This document shows, piece by piece, positions 11,681 to 23,302 of a stretch of 64,000 bases of DNA. Made by a program: the position numbers and the translations under genes. Each line of letters starts with the position of its first letter. Position 1 is the stretch's first letter. Source of the stretch: Castanea sativa (lineage: Eukaryota; Streptophyta; Magnoliopsida; Fagales; Fagaceae); NCBI RefSeq assembly GCF_040712315.1, contig NC_134017.1, positions 19,684,001 to 19,748,000 of the forward strand, read 5' to 3'. The notes below the pieces were generated by a model. It saw only the letters and a program-made list of their open reading frames with translations, was not told where the DNA came from and did no database searches.

Positions 11681-12010
11681 AAACAACAAGTATATTTGAA
11701 GACAGTAGATCACCCTGTCCAGATGCCCCTCGTGGAAGAGAAAAAGCCTTTGGGCTCAACAATTATTACTACAAAATAAGATACAGTAGTGGTGCATATC
11801 ATAATCAATCTAATCTAGTTAAATCAGTTAACTGACACAAGCATTATTAATTCTTCTCATTACTTTTAGTAATAAGAATTAAAGATAAACGTAATCAAAT
11901 ATAGGCATATAAGTATATAACCCTAATTAAAAATTGTAAAAAATCATTGAACCATACAAGTATAGCCCCTATCACAAAGGCATGTATATACATACTAGAT
12001 TTTCATACAT
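11071..12010. other. Intergenic AT-rich stretch with (CT)n tract
   Basis: No gene is seen. It contains a (CT)n microsatellite at about 11642-11678. It lies between the gypsy LTR and the 3' end of kinase gene A, so part of it may be that gene's 3' flank. Confidence 0.6.
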
Positions 12011-12186
12011 AACTCGAGTATTTTAGTATTTATCTAGCATCCAATTTTGAAATTGTGACATTATTTATTAAATATTTTTTTGGCTTATTTTCAGAAATGG
12101 AACTCGAGTATTTTAGTATTTATCTGGCATCCAATTTTGAAATTGTGACATTATTTACCGAATAAATTTTTGACTTATTTTCAGAA
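12011..12186 (-). repeat. 90-bp tandem duplication at the 3' end of kinase gene A
   Basis: The block 12011-12100 is repeated from 12101 with a period of exactly 90 bp and few changes. It contains the last codons, the stop codon and some flank of the terminal exon. The upstream-facing copy (from 12101) supplies the stop actually used (TAA, 12120-12122). The other copy lies in the 3' flank. Confidence 0.85.
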
Positions 12187-15100
12187 ACATCTAACTCTTT
12201 TGTGATTGTGTTGATAAAAAATGCAGGTTGTTTCGGAGTGGATAGTTGAATAGTTTCATTTGCAAGGAAAGAAACAACATCTAGCATGGTGGGTCTATCT
12301 GTTGCCTGATCTTGTACGCATAAGAGACCAACATGAATGCATCTCAATACTTCAGATGGAATGAATGACTCATCTTGTATTGTTGGGTCCATAAGCTCTA
12401 AACCTTTACCTTCATTCCATAACTGCCATGCCTGATACAAGCCCAATTATTCATAAATGTTAGGTATTAAGTTCAAAATTCCATGCACATGATAAGAAGG
12501 GTCAAGAGGGAAACTTACATATCCTATAAGGTTGAGTGGATACTCAGAGTGATAGCAACTATTGTTTTTCTTGCCACTGATGATTTCTAATAGTAGAACT
12601 CCAAAGCTGAATACATCAATTTTTACTGAAACAACACCATTCATTGCATACTCTGGGGACATATAACCACTGAAATAATAATTGACAATAAAATTTAGTG
12701 TATGAACAAGCACATGTATTCCTTACACACACTCACAAATAGAATTCAATTTTGCATGCTTGAAAGGAAATGCATACTTACTATGTTCCAACAACCCTAT
12801 TTGTGTTTTCTTCTGATCCTTTCAACCCAAATATTTTTGCCATGCCAAAATCAGATATTTTCGGATTCATCTCCTTATCAAGCAAAATGTTGCTTGCTTT
12901 TAAATCCCGGTGAATTATTGTTAGCCTTGAATATTTGTGGAGATAAACAAGTCCTTGAGCAATGCCTTCAATGATGCTGAAGCGTTTTTTCCAATTTAAT
13001 AAATACTTTTTAGTAGAATCTGACTCATAGTAGAAAATAATAGCAAGAAAATGATAAGTATATTAATTGACATAGAATAAAAGAAAAAAAAAATCATTAT
13101 ATAAGCAAATTTTCATAGTAATGAACATATGGCCTACCAAAGAGGAAGAAATCTAAACTTTTGTTGGGCATGTACTCATATATTAGTATATTTTCTTCTT
13201 CTTGAATACAAAATCCTAAAAGTCGGACAAGATTAATGTGTTGAAGTTTGGCAATGAGAACAGCTTCATTCTTGAACTCTAGCAATCCTTGTCTAGAATT
13301 TCTCGAGAGTCTCTTAATTGCAATTTCTTTCTCATCAGGTAATTTACCCTGAAAATATATTGTGTTAGTCACATTTTACTCACATTCCTTAAATCAATCT
13401 CCACTAACATTTTTTTTTTAATAAGTAAAAAGATTTATTGATATAAAAAAGGAACACCCTTGTACACAGGGAGTGTACAAGGGGTCAACAAATCAAATAC
13501 AAAAATTGAAAAAATTTAGGAAATCAATAAAAGAAGGGAATGATGGTTTTTGCAAAGCAAACAACCAATCCAATAAAGTTCTAAGAAAGGAAAGCTTGAG
13601 TTCTGGAATGAATCTCTCAATATCTTCAAAACATTTACTATTTCTCTCCCTCCAAAGACACCACATTAAGCAATGAGGAATAATGGATCATATATAACCA
13701 TTTTGATGACGACCAAACCTACCTTGCCAACGCCGTAACAACCTTAAAACAGTATGCGGCATAACCCAAGTTACCCCAAATAAACCCAAAACCATAGACT
13801 GCAAATCCATAGCAACGAGAAAATGAAGGAAGAGATGTTCAACTGATTCACTATTACTCTTGCACATGTAGCACCAATCCAAAATCCACAACTTCCTTTT
13901 TTGTAAATTATTTGTCATCAAACATTTCCCTAAAGCAGCAGTCCAAACAAAGAAAGCTACTCAAGAGGGAATCTTCTGCTTCCAAATACTTCTCCAAGAA
14001 AAACTGTTGATAGTAGGGCCCACTAAAATTCTATAGTAATTATTAACCATGAGCCCCTTGTCTTTGCTAGGTATCTAACACATCTTATCCTCACCAAACC
14101 CCCGTATTGAAGAACCATATATGGTTTCCATGAAGCCTGATATAGCCTCTAAATCCTGAGTATGCACACCCCTAAAGAAACTCACATCCCAAAAGAGGAC
14201 TCCATTGGAGGACTTTATAAGCTCAGCCACACTAGCCTCCTTATTCCTCCAAAATTTGAACAAGTTAGGATAGCTAACAACAAGAGATGTCTCTCCACAC
14301 TAACGGTCTTGCCAAAACTTCATCCTAGACCCATCACCAATATTATATAGAATATGGCATGAGAAAGAAGGCCATCCTTGACTAATACTTTTCCATAAAC
14401 CAACACCATATGGACCATTAACAAATCTAGTACACTAGCCCCCCCATACACATCCATATTCCATCTCTATCACTTGTCTCCAAAATGCATCATTCTCAAT
14501 CCCAAATCTCCATAGCCACTTTCCAAGCAAAGCTTCATTGAAAAGTCTTATATTCCTTATCCTTAAGACACCCGAAGAAATAGGAGCACAAACAGTAGCC
14601 CATTTAACCAAAAGAAATTTAGGTTCATCACCGAAACTGCCCCACAAGAAATTTCGCTAAAGTTTCTCAATTTGGTTAGCCACACTAGCAGGTATATGAA
14701 ATAAAGATAGAATATAAGTGGGTAAATTAAATAGGGTGCTTTTGATTAAAGTGACTCTACCTCCCTTGGATAAGTACAAGAATTTCCAACCCGCTAACCT
14801 CCTCTCCATTTTCTTCAGAATCGGATTCCATATAGTCTTATCCTTGAATTTAGCACCCAAAAGAAGGCCCAAATATTTCATTGGAAGAGTACCTTGCTTG
14901 CAGCTAAGGACAATTAGCAATATGTCAATATTATGCACTACTCCAACCAGAACCAATTCTAACTTGCCCAGATTTATCTTTAGACCCGATACCGCCTCAG
15001 CCTCAAACCAATTAAGAATCATACGGAGAATCAAAATATGTTCTAGGTCAACATCACAAAAAATTAGAGTGTCATCCGCTAAAAGTAGATGAGACACCAC

Positions 15101-17354
15101 TAAGGATCTTCCCTCCAACTTACCCACATCAAAGCCTGACATGCGTCCTTCATGAACTGTTTTATCTAACATTCTTCCAAGAGATTCCATCACCAAAAAA
15201 AAACCAACAAGGGAGACAACAAATCACCTTATCTTAACCCTCTGGAGCTACCAAAAAACCCACAAGGAGAGCCATTAATCAAAATAGAGAAACAGACTGT
15301 AGATAGAAAAAAGAAAATCCACTGTCTCCACTTAGCAGAGACACCACTTCTTTCTAACTTCTACAAAAGAAAACTCCAATTTACATGGTCAAAAGCCTTC
15401 TCAACATCCAGTTACAAATCCGCCCCGACACTTCAGTCTTCAATCTACTATCAAGGCATTCATTAGCAATAAGAACATGGTCAAGGATCTATCTATTACT
15501 CACAATTACACATTCTAAGATACTAAGATTATATCCCCATAACCATGTGGAGTCTGTTGGCCAAGACTTTAGCAATAATTTTATAAACTCCCCCACCCCC
15601 CAACAAGACTAATGGGCTGAAAATCTCTAATCTCACTTGCTGCATTTTTTTTAGGGATGAGAGTAATAAAAGTTGCATTTAAAATTTTCTCAAACTGACT
15701 TGTAGCAAAACAAATGATGAAATACAGCCATAAGATCAGGTTTGACAATCCCCTAGCAAGCTTGGAAAAAAGCCATTGGGAAACCATCTGGTCCAGGAGA
15801 TTTATCACCATTTAAATTCTGTATGACATCAAAAATTCCTGCCTCTTCGAAAGGTCTCTCTAACCAATCCACATTATCGCCAGATATCATTGGAAAAACA
15901 ATCTCCACTTACATAAATCTCCATTTACATTATTTGATTTTCTATCAAAATTCTATCTAGCACGTGGGATGAGGCTCAAGTGCAAATTAATTGGTCAAAT
16001 TGGATTAGCTAGCTTGATTAGGTCTTAAGTTTAAATGTTGAACCTAACAAAAAATAAAGAGATGGAATAGGTTAATTTAAGGTTGTAGATAGGTCAGTTT
16101 AAACTAACCTGACCGTTTCATTATGACCTTATCATAAAATTTTAAACTTAAATTTTTTATTGACTCATTTTCAATATATCCTCGTATATTAACAATATAT
16201 TAAATTTTATATATTGTGAAAAAAAATACTAAAGATATTATTCGCCAACCTGACTAGCAATTATCAAATAAATGTTATGTGTCAGATCTCCTCATTGAGT
16301 TGTTTTTTTTTTGGTGATTTCTGTACACATCTTTTTAATTATCGATTTTTTATTTACATAAAATGTTAAAATTTTATTTTTAGAGTTGTATATATTGTAT
16401 GTGTGGTGCCCTGCACTAGCTAATCAGGAACTTAAATTAAACCAGGAGCCTCAATGGTTAGTAATGCAGGGTTAAATCTTAATATATAGTTAATCTTGTA
16501 ATTAGCTACTTAAGGGAAGGGCATTTTAGTAACTTCCTAGAGATATGAGCCAATAAGCTGAAGACACTTTGCCAAATCCTTGAGAGGACACTTGTTTTCC
16601 TTACCATGCTTGTGAGACATGTAGTAAGCCACAAATTCAAGTGAGAAACTTCCCTAGCCGGTCAAACAAGCCAAAATTCCTACCTGCTTTTGCTCTCATT
16701 TCACACATAGAACTAGAAAGAGCTAGAAAGCTCAAGCTCCAGTTCTCTCCCTCTCTACACATGCGGTTCCAGCAGCTAAAAGGGGAAAGTTTCTTCACTT
16801 TCTTCTCAAGTTTTTGCTTAAAGATTCTTGCTATAATGAGGCTAGTTCCCAATCTCTCTAGACCTTTGGTAGACGCTATAAGTTGAAACTCTATAAAAAA
16901 AAAAATTATAAGACAGAAAGGTGCAAAGAACTAACCTTATAAACTGGTCCAAAACCACCCTCTCCTAATTTATTTTCTGTTGAGAAATTACTTGTAGCAT
17001 CATAAATGCTTTTGAAGCTGAATGTTTGCAATCCATCTTGCCCATCTTTGCTTTGTTTCTTCACTTTGTCATGTATATTGCAAGTTATTGCATTACCTCC
17101 AAGTTCCATTACGAGTATCTTTTGTTTCTTTTTTCTCTCCCCTAATTAACATGAAAGCAAAATATAACTTAAAAAATATGTTGCTAATTATATAAAAGAA
17201 AATCTGTGGTAGGAGCATCGATTACCTTCGGCTTTTTGTTTTTTCCATTTTGAATGACATAAGAAGCACAACAAGGCCATAATAATTCCCCCAACTGTCA
17301 CGATGAGCCATATCCACCACCTATTTGCCGACCTTTTATTTGAATTATCTGCAT
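12120..17354 (-). CDS. Kinase gene A: transmembrane, juxtamembrane and kinase exons of an S-domain-type receptor kinase
   Basis: Six exons on the minus strand: 17354-17226 (transmembrane, [20 protein letters not shown]), 17141-16936 (juxtamembrane to glycine loop [10 protein letters not shown]), 13348-13138 (AIKRLS lysine, helix-C glutamate in [13 protein letters not shown]), 13019-12782 ([18 protein letters not shown]), 12669-12519 ([19 protein letters not shown]) and 12431-12120 (DRPTMLDV, C-terminus [10 protein letters not shown]). All borders are GT-AG, the phases agree and no stop interrupts. Exon sizes 211, 238 and 151 nt are those of CES101-like G-type-lectin receptor kinases. All catalytic motifs of an active RD Ser/Thr kinase are present. 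The lectin ectodomain exon is absent. The nearest upstream coding sequence on this strand is the LysM exon at 18171-18942, with matching splice phase. Confidence 0.85.
13411..15898 (-). mobile_element. 5'-truncated LINE (L1-like) in an intron of kinase gene A
   Basis: A non-LTR retrotransposon on the minus strand. Its poly(A) end lies at 13411-13419 (T run on the plus strand) and it is truncated near 15898. It is flanked by 16-bp target duplications, CAATCTCCACTAACAT at 13395-13410 and CAATCTCCACTTACAT at 15899-15914 (one mismatch). Reverse transcriptase pieces can be read: [10 protein letters not shown] with FQPISLVG (about 15650), [12 protein letters not shown] (the ADD active site, about 15060) and [13 protein letters not shown] with [14 protein letters not shown] (14900-14740). 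A zf-RVT-like tail is near 13880. Several frameshifts and stops make it inactive. It is transcribed in the same direction as the host gene. Confidence 0.92.
15915..16935 (-). other. Remainder of the large intron of kinase gene A
   Basis: AT-rich intron sequence after the LINE. The part about 16390-16890 has a more complex composition and resembles a retroelement LTR (starting near TGTGGTGCCCTGCAC), but I could not find a second end or a target duplication. Confidence 0.4.
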
Positions 17355-18170
17355 CTGGACAACCAAAATTATAATGTTCTACTAGAAATAGCATTTTCTT
17401 ATCATTTACTATGCTCTAAGATGCTAGGACTACTTGTTCTTTAGAAAACAAAATGATAAGATTGATAAAATGCATTTCCTCGTCCTTCACCTATAGGGGC
17501 TTCAAAGTTCAAATCTTTTAATTAAGATTCTTCTCTTTGTTTTTATATATTTTTTTAAGTAAGGACTCTTTATCGATAATTTAAACTTTGGTAGGTTAGT
17601 TTGAGTAATGTTTTGGATGTTTTTGATATACATGTGTGGGTGAAAAACTGTGTTGAAATGTGTGTAAGGTTGTTTAAAATGTGAAAATGTTGGTTAGAAC
17701 TAACCAACCAAACAGGCCCTTAATAATTGAAACTCTTATTTTGATACTTTGTAGGTGAGTGATTGTGGGGTTAAGAATGAAAGGAACTGCAACAAAGATA
17801 TTTCGTAAGCCAGCGCAAGTGTAACTTTAGGACCAACCAGTGAAGATTGACAAAATATCGAAAGCCGTTTACACATCACTATTGTAAATCTATTCTATAC
17901 ATAAACTATTCATTAGAATTGTGGCATATCATAATTTTTTAAATGAATGAAAATATAATTTGATAAATAAACAAAATCATCATAAATATCTAATGGTAAA
18001 ATATATAATCACAAGATAAATGTCTAATAATAAATAATTATTAAATTTCATATTATATTAAAATCTTCTGCACTGGTAACCGACTAATATGATATTAAAA
18101 AAAAAAAAAAATTGTATGATATTAAATTGGTAATAGGAGAAGGGGGGTTGGATTTGGCAAGAATGGTTAC

Positions 18171-18942
18171 CTAAAATTACGCTTTTAACCATACTGATGG
18201 GCTTGCGCAGAGCAAGCCGATCAGTATGCTCGAATAGTACTTTCAGTGGGACGAGAAGGGGTGTGAATGGATATATAATGCTATCCTCGAATAGCTCGTT
18301 TGCATCAAGTATGCTCTGCTTGTCCGCACCGAATAAATCGGCAATTGTAGAGATGTCATCCCCCCAAGTAATCATATATGTAAGCAAGTACTTGAAGCCA
18401 CTTGCCGTCTGATTGGGCGTGGGACAAGCGCACATGAGTGGGACATTTACATTCACGCCCACGCCCAGAGTCTCAACTGTATAAGGGTTTTCACGCTTTA
18501 TGGCCTGGCAAGTGGTGAGGCCTTGGTAGGTGTCGTTGGCGATGGTGAAAAAGGTGTCGTACGCCAGCACCTGGTATGAGCTGTTGTGCTGGTAGTACTC
18601 ACCCAAACATGAACAATTGACAGGGATGATGGTCTGGGTGTCGGTGGGGATGATCTGGGAGGTTGTGAAGTTGTTGATTTCGGCGATGAAGGAAATATTA
18701 GTGCCCAAGAGTTGGCCGATGGACAGTGGAGAACCGTAAGCAGGAGTGGATCGGAACGTGAGGTAGGATTGGCAACTGGTTTCGACGCCGTTGCATTTAA
18801 ACTCATTCGTGATGCTTAGGTCTTGATCGCAGTTGACCTGGTTGTTATTCACGTAAGGTTGTTGGGCTTTTGATGGATGTTGTTTCAGCAACACAACCAA
18901 CAACAAAACGGAGCAAATGGAGTATAAATTAAATTTCTTCAT
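18171..18942 (-). CDS. LysM ectodomain exon, LYK5/LYR class, likely exon 1 of kinase gene A
   Basis: Starts at ATG 18942-18940 with a clear signal peptide (MKKFNLYSICSVLLLVVLLK, residues 1-20; mature from about 27, QQPYVNNNQ). Three LysM modules follow at about residues 60-107, 122-169 and 187-233. They are separated by the CxC pairs typical of LysM receptors (CSC at 110-112, CAC at 171-173). Six or more N-glycosylation sites are visible. The sequence is closest to LYK5-type (LYR/NFR5-class) chitin co-receptors, which normally continue into a membrane helix and kinase; here those are missing. The frame stays open to 18058, and an alternative in-frame ATG lies at 19164. A donor AG|GTAACC at 18171/18170 is in phase 1 and fits the phase-1 acceptor at 17354, joining LysM to kinase A. 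If unspliced, it would encode a secreted LysM protein. Confidence 0.8.
18190..18228. repeat. 17-bp hairpin at the end of the LysM coding region
   Basis: Arms CATACTGATGGGCTTGC (18190-18206) and GCAAGCCGATCAGTATG (18212-18228) pair with one mismatch around the 5-nt loop GCAGA. It encodes residues just after LysM3, where family similarity stops, so it marks the boundary between the ectodomain and what follows. Confidence 0.85.
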
Positions 18943-19190
18943 ATTCCGATTGCCATTACCAAATGGATTTGCAATACAATTGTGAGGCTGAGGTGTGAAT
19001 CTAAAGATGAAAAGAAGAGACAGGTAAAAGAAGTGCAGAGAGGGTAAACAATAGCAGGAGGCTGTCGGCTCCCAACTTGGACTTTTGGTACTTATTTCAT
19101 AACTCTTTATTGTACTCAGTAGATTGTTAGTGATTGCTTTCATACCTGACTCTCTGCTCATCATAGTTGTGGCAAAACAGTTAGATAATA

Positions 19191-19200
19191 ATTTTTTATA
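19191..19200 (-). promoter_or_regulatory. Possible TATA box upstream of the LysM exon
   Basis: TATAAAAAAT on the minus strand, about 250 bp before the ATG at 18942. Position and sequence fit a plant TATA box. In AT-rich DNA this is weak evidence. Confidence 0.3.
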
Positions 19201-20156
19201 TTAGATATTTAATTACTTTTCTCCTTAATCTTAACCTTGAGGTGTACCGTAATTAAATTCTATAATCATCTGCTATCAATGTTGAATTAAAATCTAGCAT
19301 ATGCATTTCTTAAAGTGCCTGGACTAAAAAAATTCCTACCAGAATGTCCAATTGGCTAAGACTAGGCTCTCCTGGTCTCTAATGGCCTGTTTGGATAGTG
19401 GGGAAAAGAGGGGCAGTAGAGTAAAGTTGGTTAAAAATAAGTTAATTTTGCTATGTATTTATGACACCACGTGGACCCTTATGTCAAAGCAAATTCGGAT
19501 CTTTGTACCAACATTCTTAATTCTTTGTTACAAAATCTCAGCATTTTTGTATTCTTACTTTTCTTACCTAATTTGTGCACTCATTAACCTGAATCTTTAG
19601 GTTCCACTTGTTTTGAGGGAATAATCATCAGGAGCTGACCAAGAGAAGAAATGTTGATCATGAAGTTCTCTACCACTAACCTTACCTAAAAGATTAATTT
19701 AACTGATATTCATAAAATTAATCTAGCAGGAGCTTTAAAAATAAACAAGAAAGAGATAATAAAAAGATGTAGCAGTAGTGCTTAAAAAGATCTATTTGTG
19801 TGGTGGAAGGAAAATTTGGAATTACAATTCACATCCGATGGATTTAGGGTATGGAAGTAGTTATAGGTATGATTGTTTTGCTTAGTGAGGATCATTTTTT
19901 GTAGAGCATATGCTAACATGTGTAAATTAATAACATTCGGAAGGAGATAATCAAATAAATTTTAAACTACAGTGCGCATAGAGCCATATACATAGACATA
20001 TATCTTGTGATTCTCCCAGAATGAAAATGTGACACACACAAACACCATGTTAACATGGGATATTACTGTTGCTTTCTATGGTAAAAGTTGCTTTACGGCA
20101 ATATAGGTTGAAAGACTCAGGTCCTTTCACCTTGGTACCATCTCTAAAATTGATAC
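19201..20156. other. Upstream flank of the LysM gene; no gene seen
   Basis: AT-rich sequence without coding similarity or clear repeat ends. It would include the promoter of the LysM-kinase gene. Confidence 0.5.
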
Positions 20157-20190
20157 TCCACTAGTAAGTTGCCCGTGAGATGCACAGATA
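20157..20190 (-). mobile_element. Possible Helitron 3' terminus
   Basis: Read on the minus strand, a weak hairpin (CTGTGCATCTCACGGG) is followed about 10 nt later by CTAG-T. This is the pattern of a plant Helitron 3' end. The other terminus was not found. Confidence 0.35.
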
Positions 20191-20319
20191 ATTTTGTAAT
20201 ATTTTATGTAAAACAATTTTGAATAATATTGTACATAAATTATAAAGAAAAAGTAAACTAAATTGAAGTAAAGAAACATATACATTTTGAGATATTAAAA
20301 ATTGGTTTAGTAACTTCAC

Positions 20320-22140
20320 AGCATATTTGTACCCTTCTTAAGGTAAGATTATTATTTTTTTAAATCATGAAACAAAAAATAAATGCAAAAGAGCAACGGG
20401 ACCATGAAAATAAACTAATTTGTGTTGTGTTCACACATTTTATACTTTGAAATAAAAGTATATCTAACTCTCTGACTGTCTTCCACTCATTGATTGTGTG
20501 ACATTAAGACATGGTGTGGGCAAGTGTGTATGCATGTGTCTTATAGATGATTTAAAATTAAACCGTGGTAGAATATGACTTTACATTGCGCACCAAATAT
20601 TCTCTCTACTTTTATACCCAAAACAAAAATTAACTAACCAAATTACCTACACCTAAAGCATATTTAAGCCCCTAATTTAAAAAGGAAAAAAAAAAAAAAA
20701 AGATTACCTGTGTGGGTTTCAGTTTCTTGATGGTGGTAGGAGGCCAGTATAATGGAGGTGGTGACCCCTCGGATTCCTCTTTCTCTCTCTTTCAAATGTT
20801 TTGTTAGTCTCAAGTCTTTTATTTTGGTAATATATAGTGAAATAGTGCATTTTATTTAACAATTCACAACATTTTTGTGTCTTTCTATCTCTCTCTAGAG
20901 TCTTATCTCGTTATTTATTACTATTAGTCCTTACTTATTTTTTATTATTATTTAAAATAGTGGTTATGCTAAAAGACATGAAGAATAGTGAAAGGTGTGG
21001 TGTAAGCTTAGGTAATAAATGAGATATTAATAAGATAAAAGTAAAATAAGATAATGTGAATTTTTGGGTAACAAAAAAAAAAAAAAAAAACTAAATGAAA
21101 GAGGTAAAAGAGGGCTAAATGCAAAATTAGAGTGCCACTTGGCAAGACCTCTTGCACTCTCGCATGAGGTCTCTGAGAGAGACATTTTGTAACAACTTTT
21201 ATTCTACAATATTCCTCCAAATTTTTTTTTTTTTTTTACTCATTCCTTGAACTGAATAATTATAATGTTTATGTGTGTGCATTTTATAAATATTGTTAAA
21301 CTGCATATTTATAGCCTTCTCAAGGTAAGATTAATTTAAAAAAAAAATCATGAAACCAAAAATAAATGCAACAGAATAACAGGACCATGAAAATCAAATA
21401 ATTTGTGTTGTGTTCACATATTTAATACTATGAAATAAAAGTATGTCAAACTTTCTCACTGTTTTCCATTCATTGATAGTGCGACATTAAAACATGGTAT
21501 GGGCAAGCATGTATGCACGTGTCTTATAGATGATTTAAAACTATGGTACAATATGACTCTACATTGCGTACCAAATATTCTCTCTACTTATATACCCAAA
21601 ACAAAAACTATCTAACCAAATTACCCAAACCTAAATCATATTTAATCCCCTAATTAAAAAGAAAAAAAAATACCCACTGAGGTTTCAGCGTCTTGATGGT
21701 GGTGGGACGCCAATATGACAGAGGCGCCGACCCCTCAGATTTCTCTTTCTCTCTCTTTCAAATGTTTTGTCAGTCTCAGGTTTTTTATAGTGAAACAATG
21801 TGTATTATTTTTACAATCCACAACATTTTTGTGTCTCTCTATTTCTCTCCAAAGCCTTACCTAGTTAGTTATTATTATTAATCCTTAATTATTATTTTTT
21901 TACTTTTTTAAAAATATTAAAATGGTGGCTATGCTAAAAGACATGAAAAAGAGAGAAATGCGTGATGTAAATTTAGGCAATTAATGAGAGACTAATGAGA
22001 TAACAGTAAAATAAGTTAATGTAAACTTTTGGGTAATAGTAAAAAAAAACTTAATGAAAGAGGTAAAAAAAATGCTAAACGCAAAATTAAAGCGTCACTT
22101 GGCAAGACCTCATGCACTCCCGTATGAGATTTTTGCTTTT
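20320..22140. repeat. Direct repeat pair (about 970-bp period), third partial copy at 29.1 kb
   Basis: The sequence from about 20330 to 21200 recurs from about 21302 to 22140 with moderate divergence. Shared landmarks are an AAGGTAAGATTA stretch, the phrase GGACCATGAAAAT and a hairpin near the end (AGACCTC...GAGGTCT). A third, shorter copy with the same end hairpin lies at about 29145-29256. I read it as a non-coding transposable element family of unknown class. Both copies are followed by AT-rich sequence. Confidence 0.65.
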
Positions 22141-22192
22141 ATATATATATATATATATATACATATATATATACATATATATATATATATAT
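22141..22192. repeat. (TA)n microsatellite
   Basis: TA repeats with occasional TATACA interruptions, just after the second copy of the 970-bp repeat. Confidence 0.9.
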
Positions 22193-23302
22193 TGATGATT
22201 ATTCCTATATAACTCCTAATCATTAATCAACATGAGTCTCAAAAAACTTTGTGACAGGACTTTATCATACGTACAAAATAAGCACAAATTTTTTTTCTTC
22301 ATTTAAAAAAAAAAAGATATTGCTATTGGGTTCATCCTTATAAGAATTTAAGCATAGATTAAATTTTCATTTTTTTTGACAATTTTTCTTTGATTCCCTT
22401 GCAATTAATATATTGTGTTGGTTTAAATGAATTTTTTCTCAATCTTTCAGGGGATGGACTTTAGATAAGATGTTCAATTTTTATACGCCAAGTATTGATT
22501 GTAAGTCTTGTACATGGAACAAATAGAGATAAGAAATTAAGAATATGGTCCATTTTGGTCAGCCTTCGCTTGATTTGTCTAGACATCAATTTTTTTTTCT
22601 CTCTTGCCAAAAGTCTGACTTATTTTAGGCAGAAGTTTCCTTGATTATTACTTGTATACAAAATTCCAGGATCATTAAATTGAAATAGGTCCCTTACTAA
22701 CCTAACCAATTGGAATAAGATGAAATTTCTTCCTATCCACACTAAACATAGTGTACACTCCAAATTTTTTCTGCATCTCATAATGATATGTTGTTGATAG
22801 ATGTCATCCAAGTCCAACATGATTAAGAGTTGTAATTAAGACTATGGCCCAGAAGCTTTACTATTCAATACCTTGTGAGAAAAATTAAATAATCATTTGA
22901 TGTAACAAGAGACTATGGAATTTGACACTGTATACATTGGGGTTTGTTCTTGATGTTGTGAAATTGTTATAGGTACCAAAAACTCTAGTTTGATTAGTTG
23001 GCAAGCCATGTTCTTTAATCGTGAAAAGTCTACAATGGAAAACTTTTATGTTCATACAATAAATGTTTTGGAGAGAAAACTGTTAGCCCCCCTGATCCCC
23101 TTGGGACCCCACTATTTATACAAAAGAAAAAGAGTCCAATATTCCTAAGTGTGACTTAGTTACATGGAATTTTTGTTCAATTGTGCCTAGATTTCTTTTA
23201 AAAATTTAATTATAATTTTAAACTCTAATTTGGTGATTTTTATATGATTTTTGTGGTTTAATTTTGATTCAGTAAAGACATATTAACCAAAAGAAACGAA
23301 GG
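22193..23302. other. AT-rich intergenic stretch; no gene seen
   Basis: No coding similarity, repeat unit or clear TE end was recognised between the TA tract and the solo LTR. Confidence 0.5.

Noticed and set aside
18498..18806. 102-residue ORF rich in Ser, Pro and Thr on the minus strand
   Set aside because: It is an out-of-frame reading of the LysM exon.
18058..19164. A full 368-residue secreted LysM protein
   Set aside because: The start at 19164 puts 74 residues before a good signal peptide, and the end beyond 18171 is low-complexity and reads into an A/T run. The exon model 18171-18942 fits better, though an unspliced form is not excluded.
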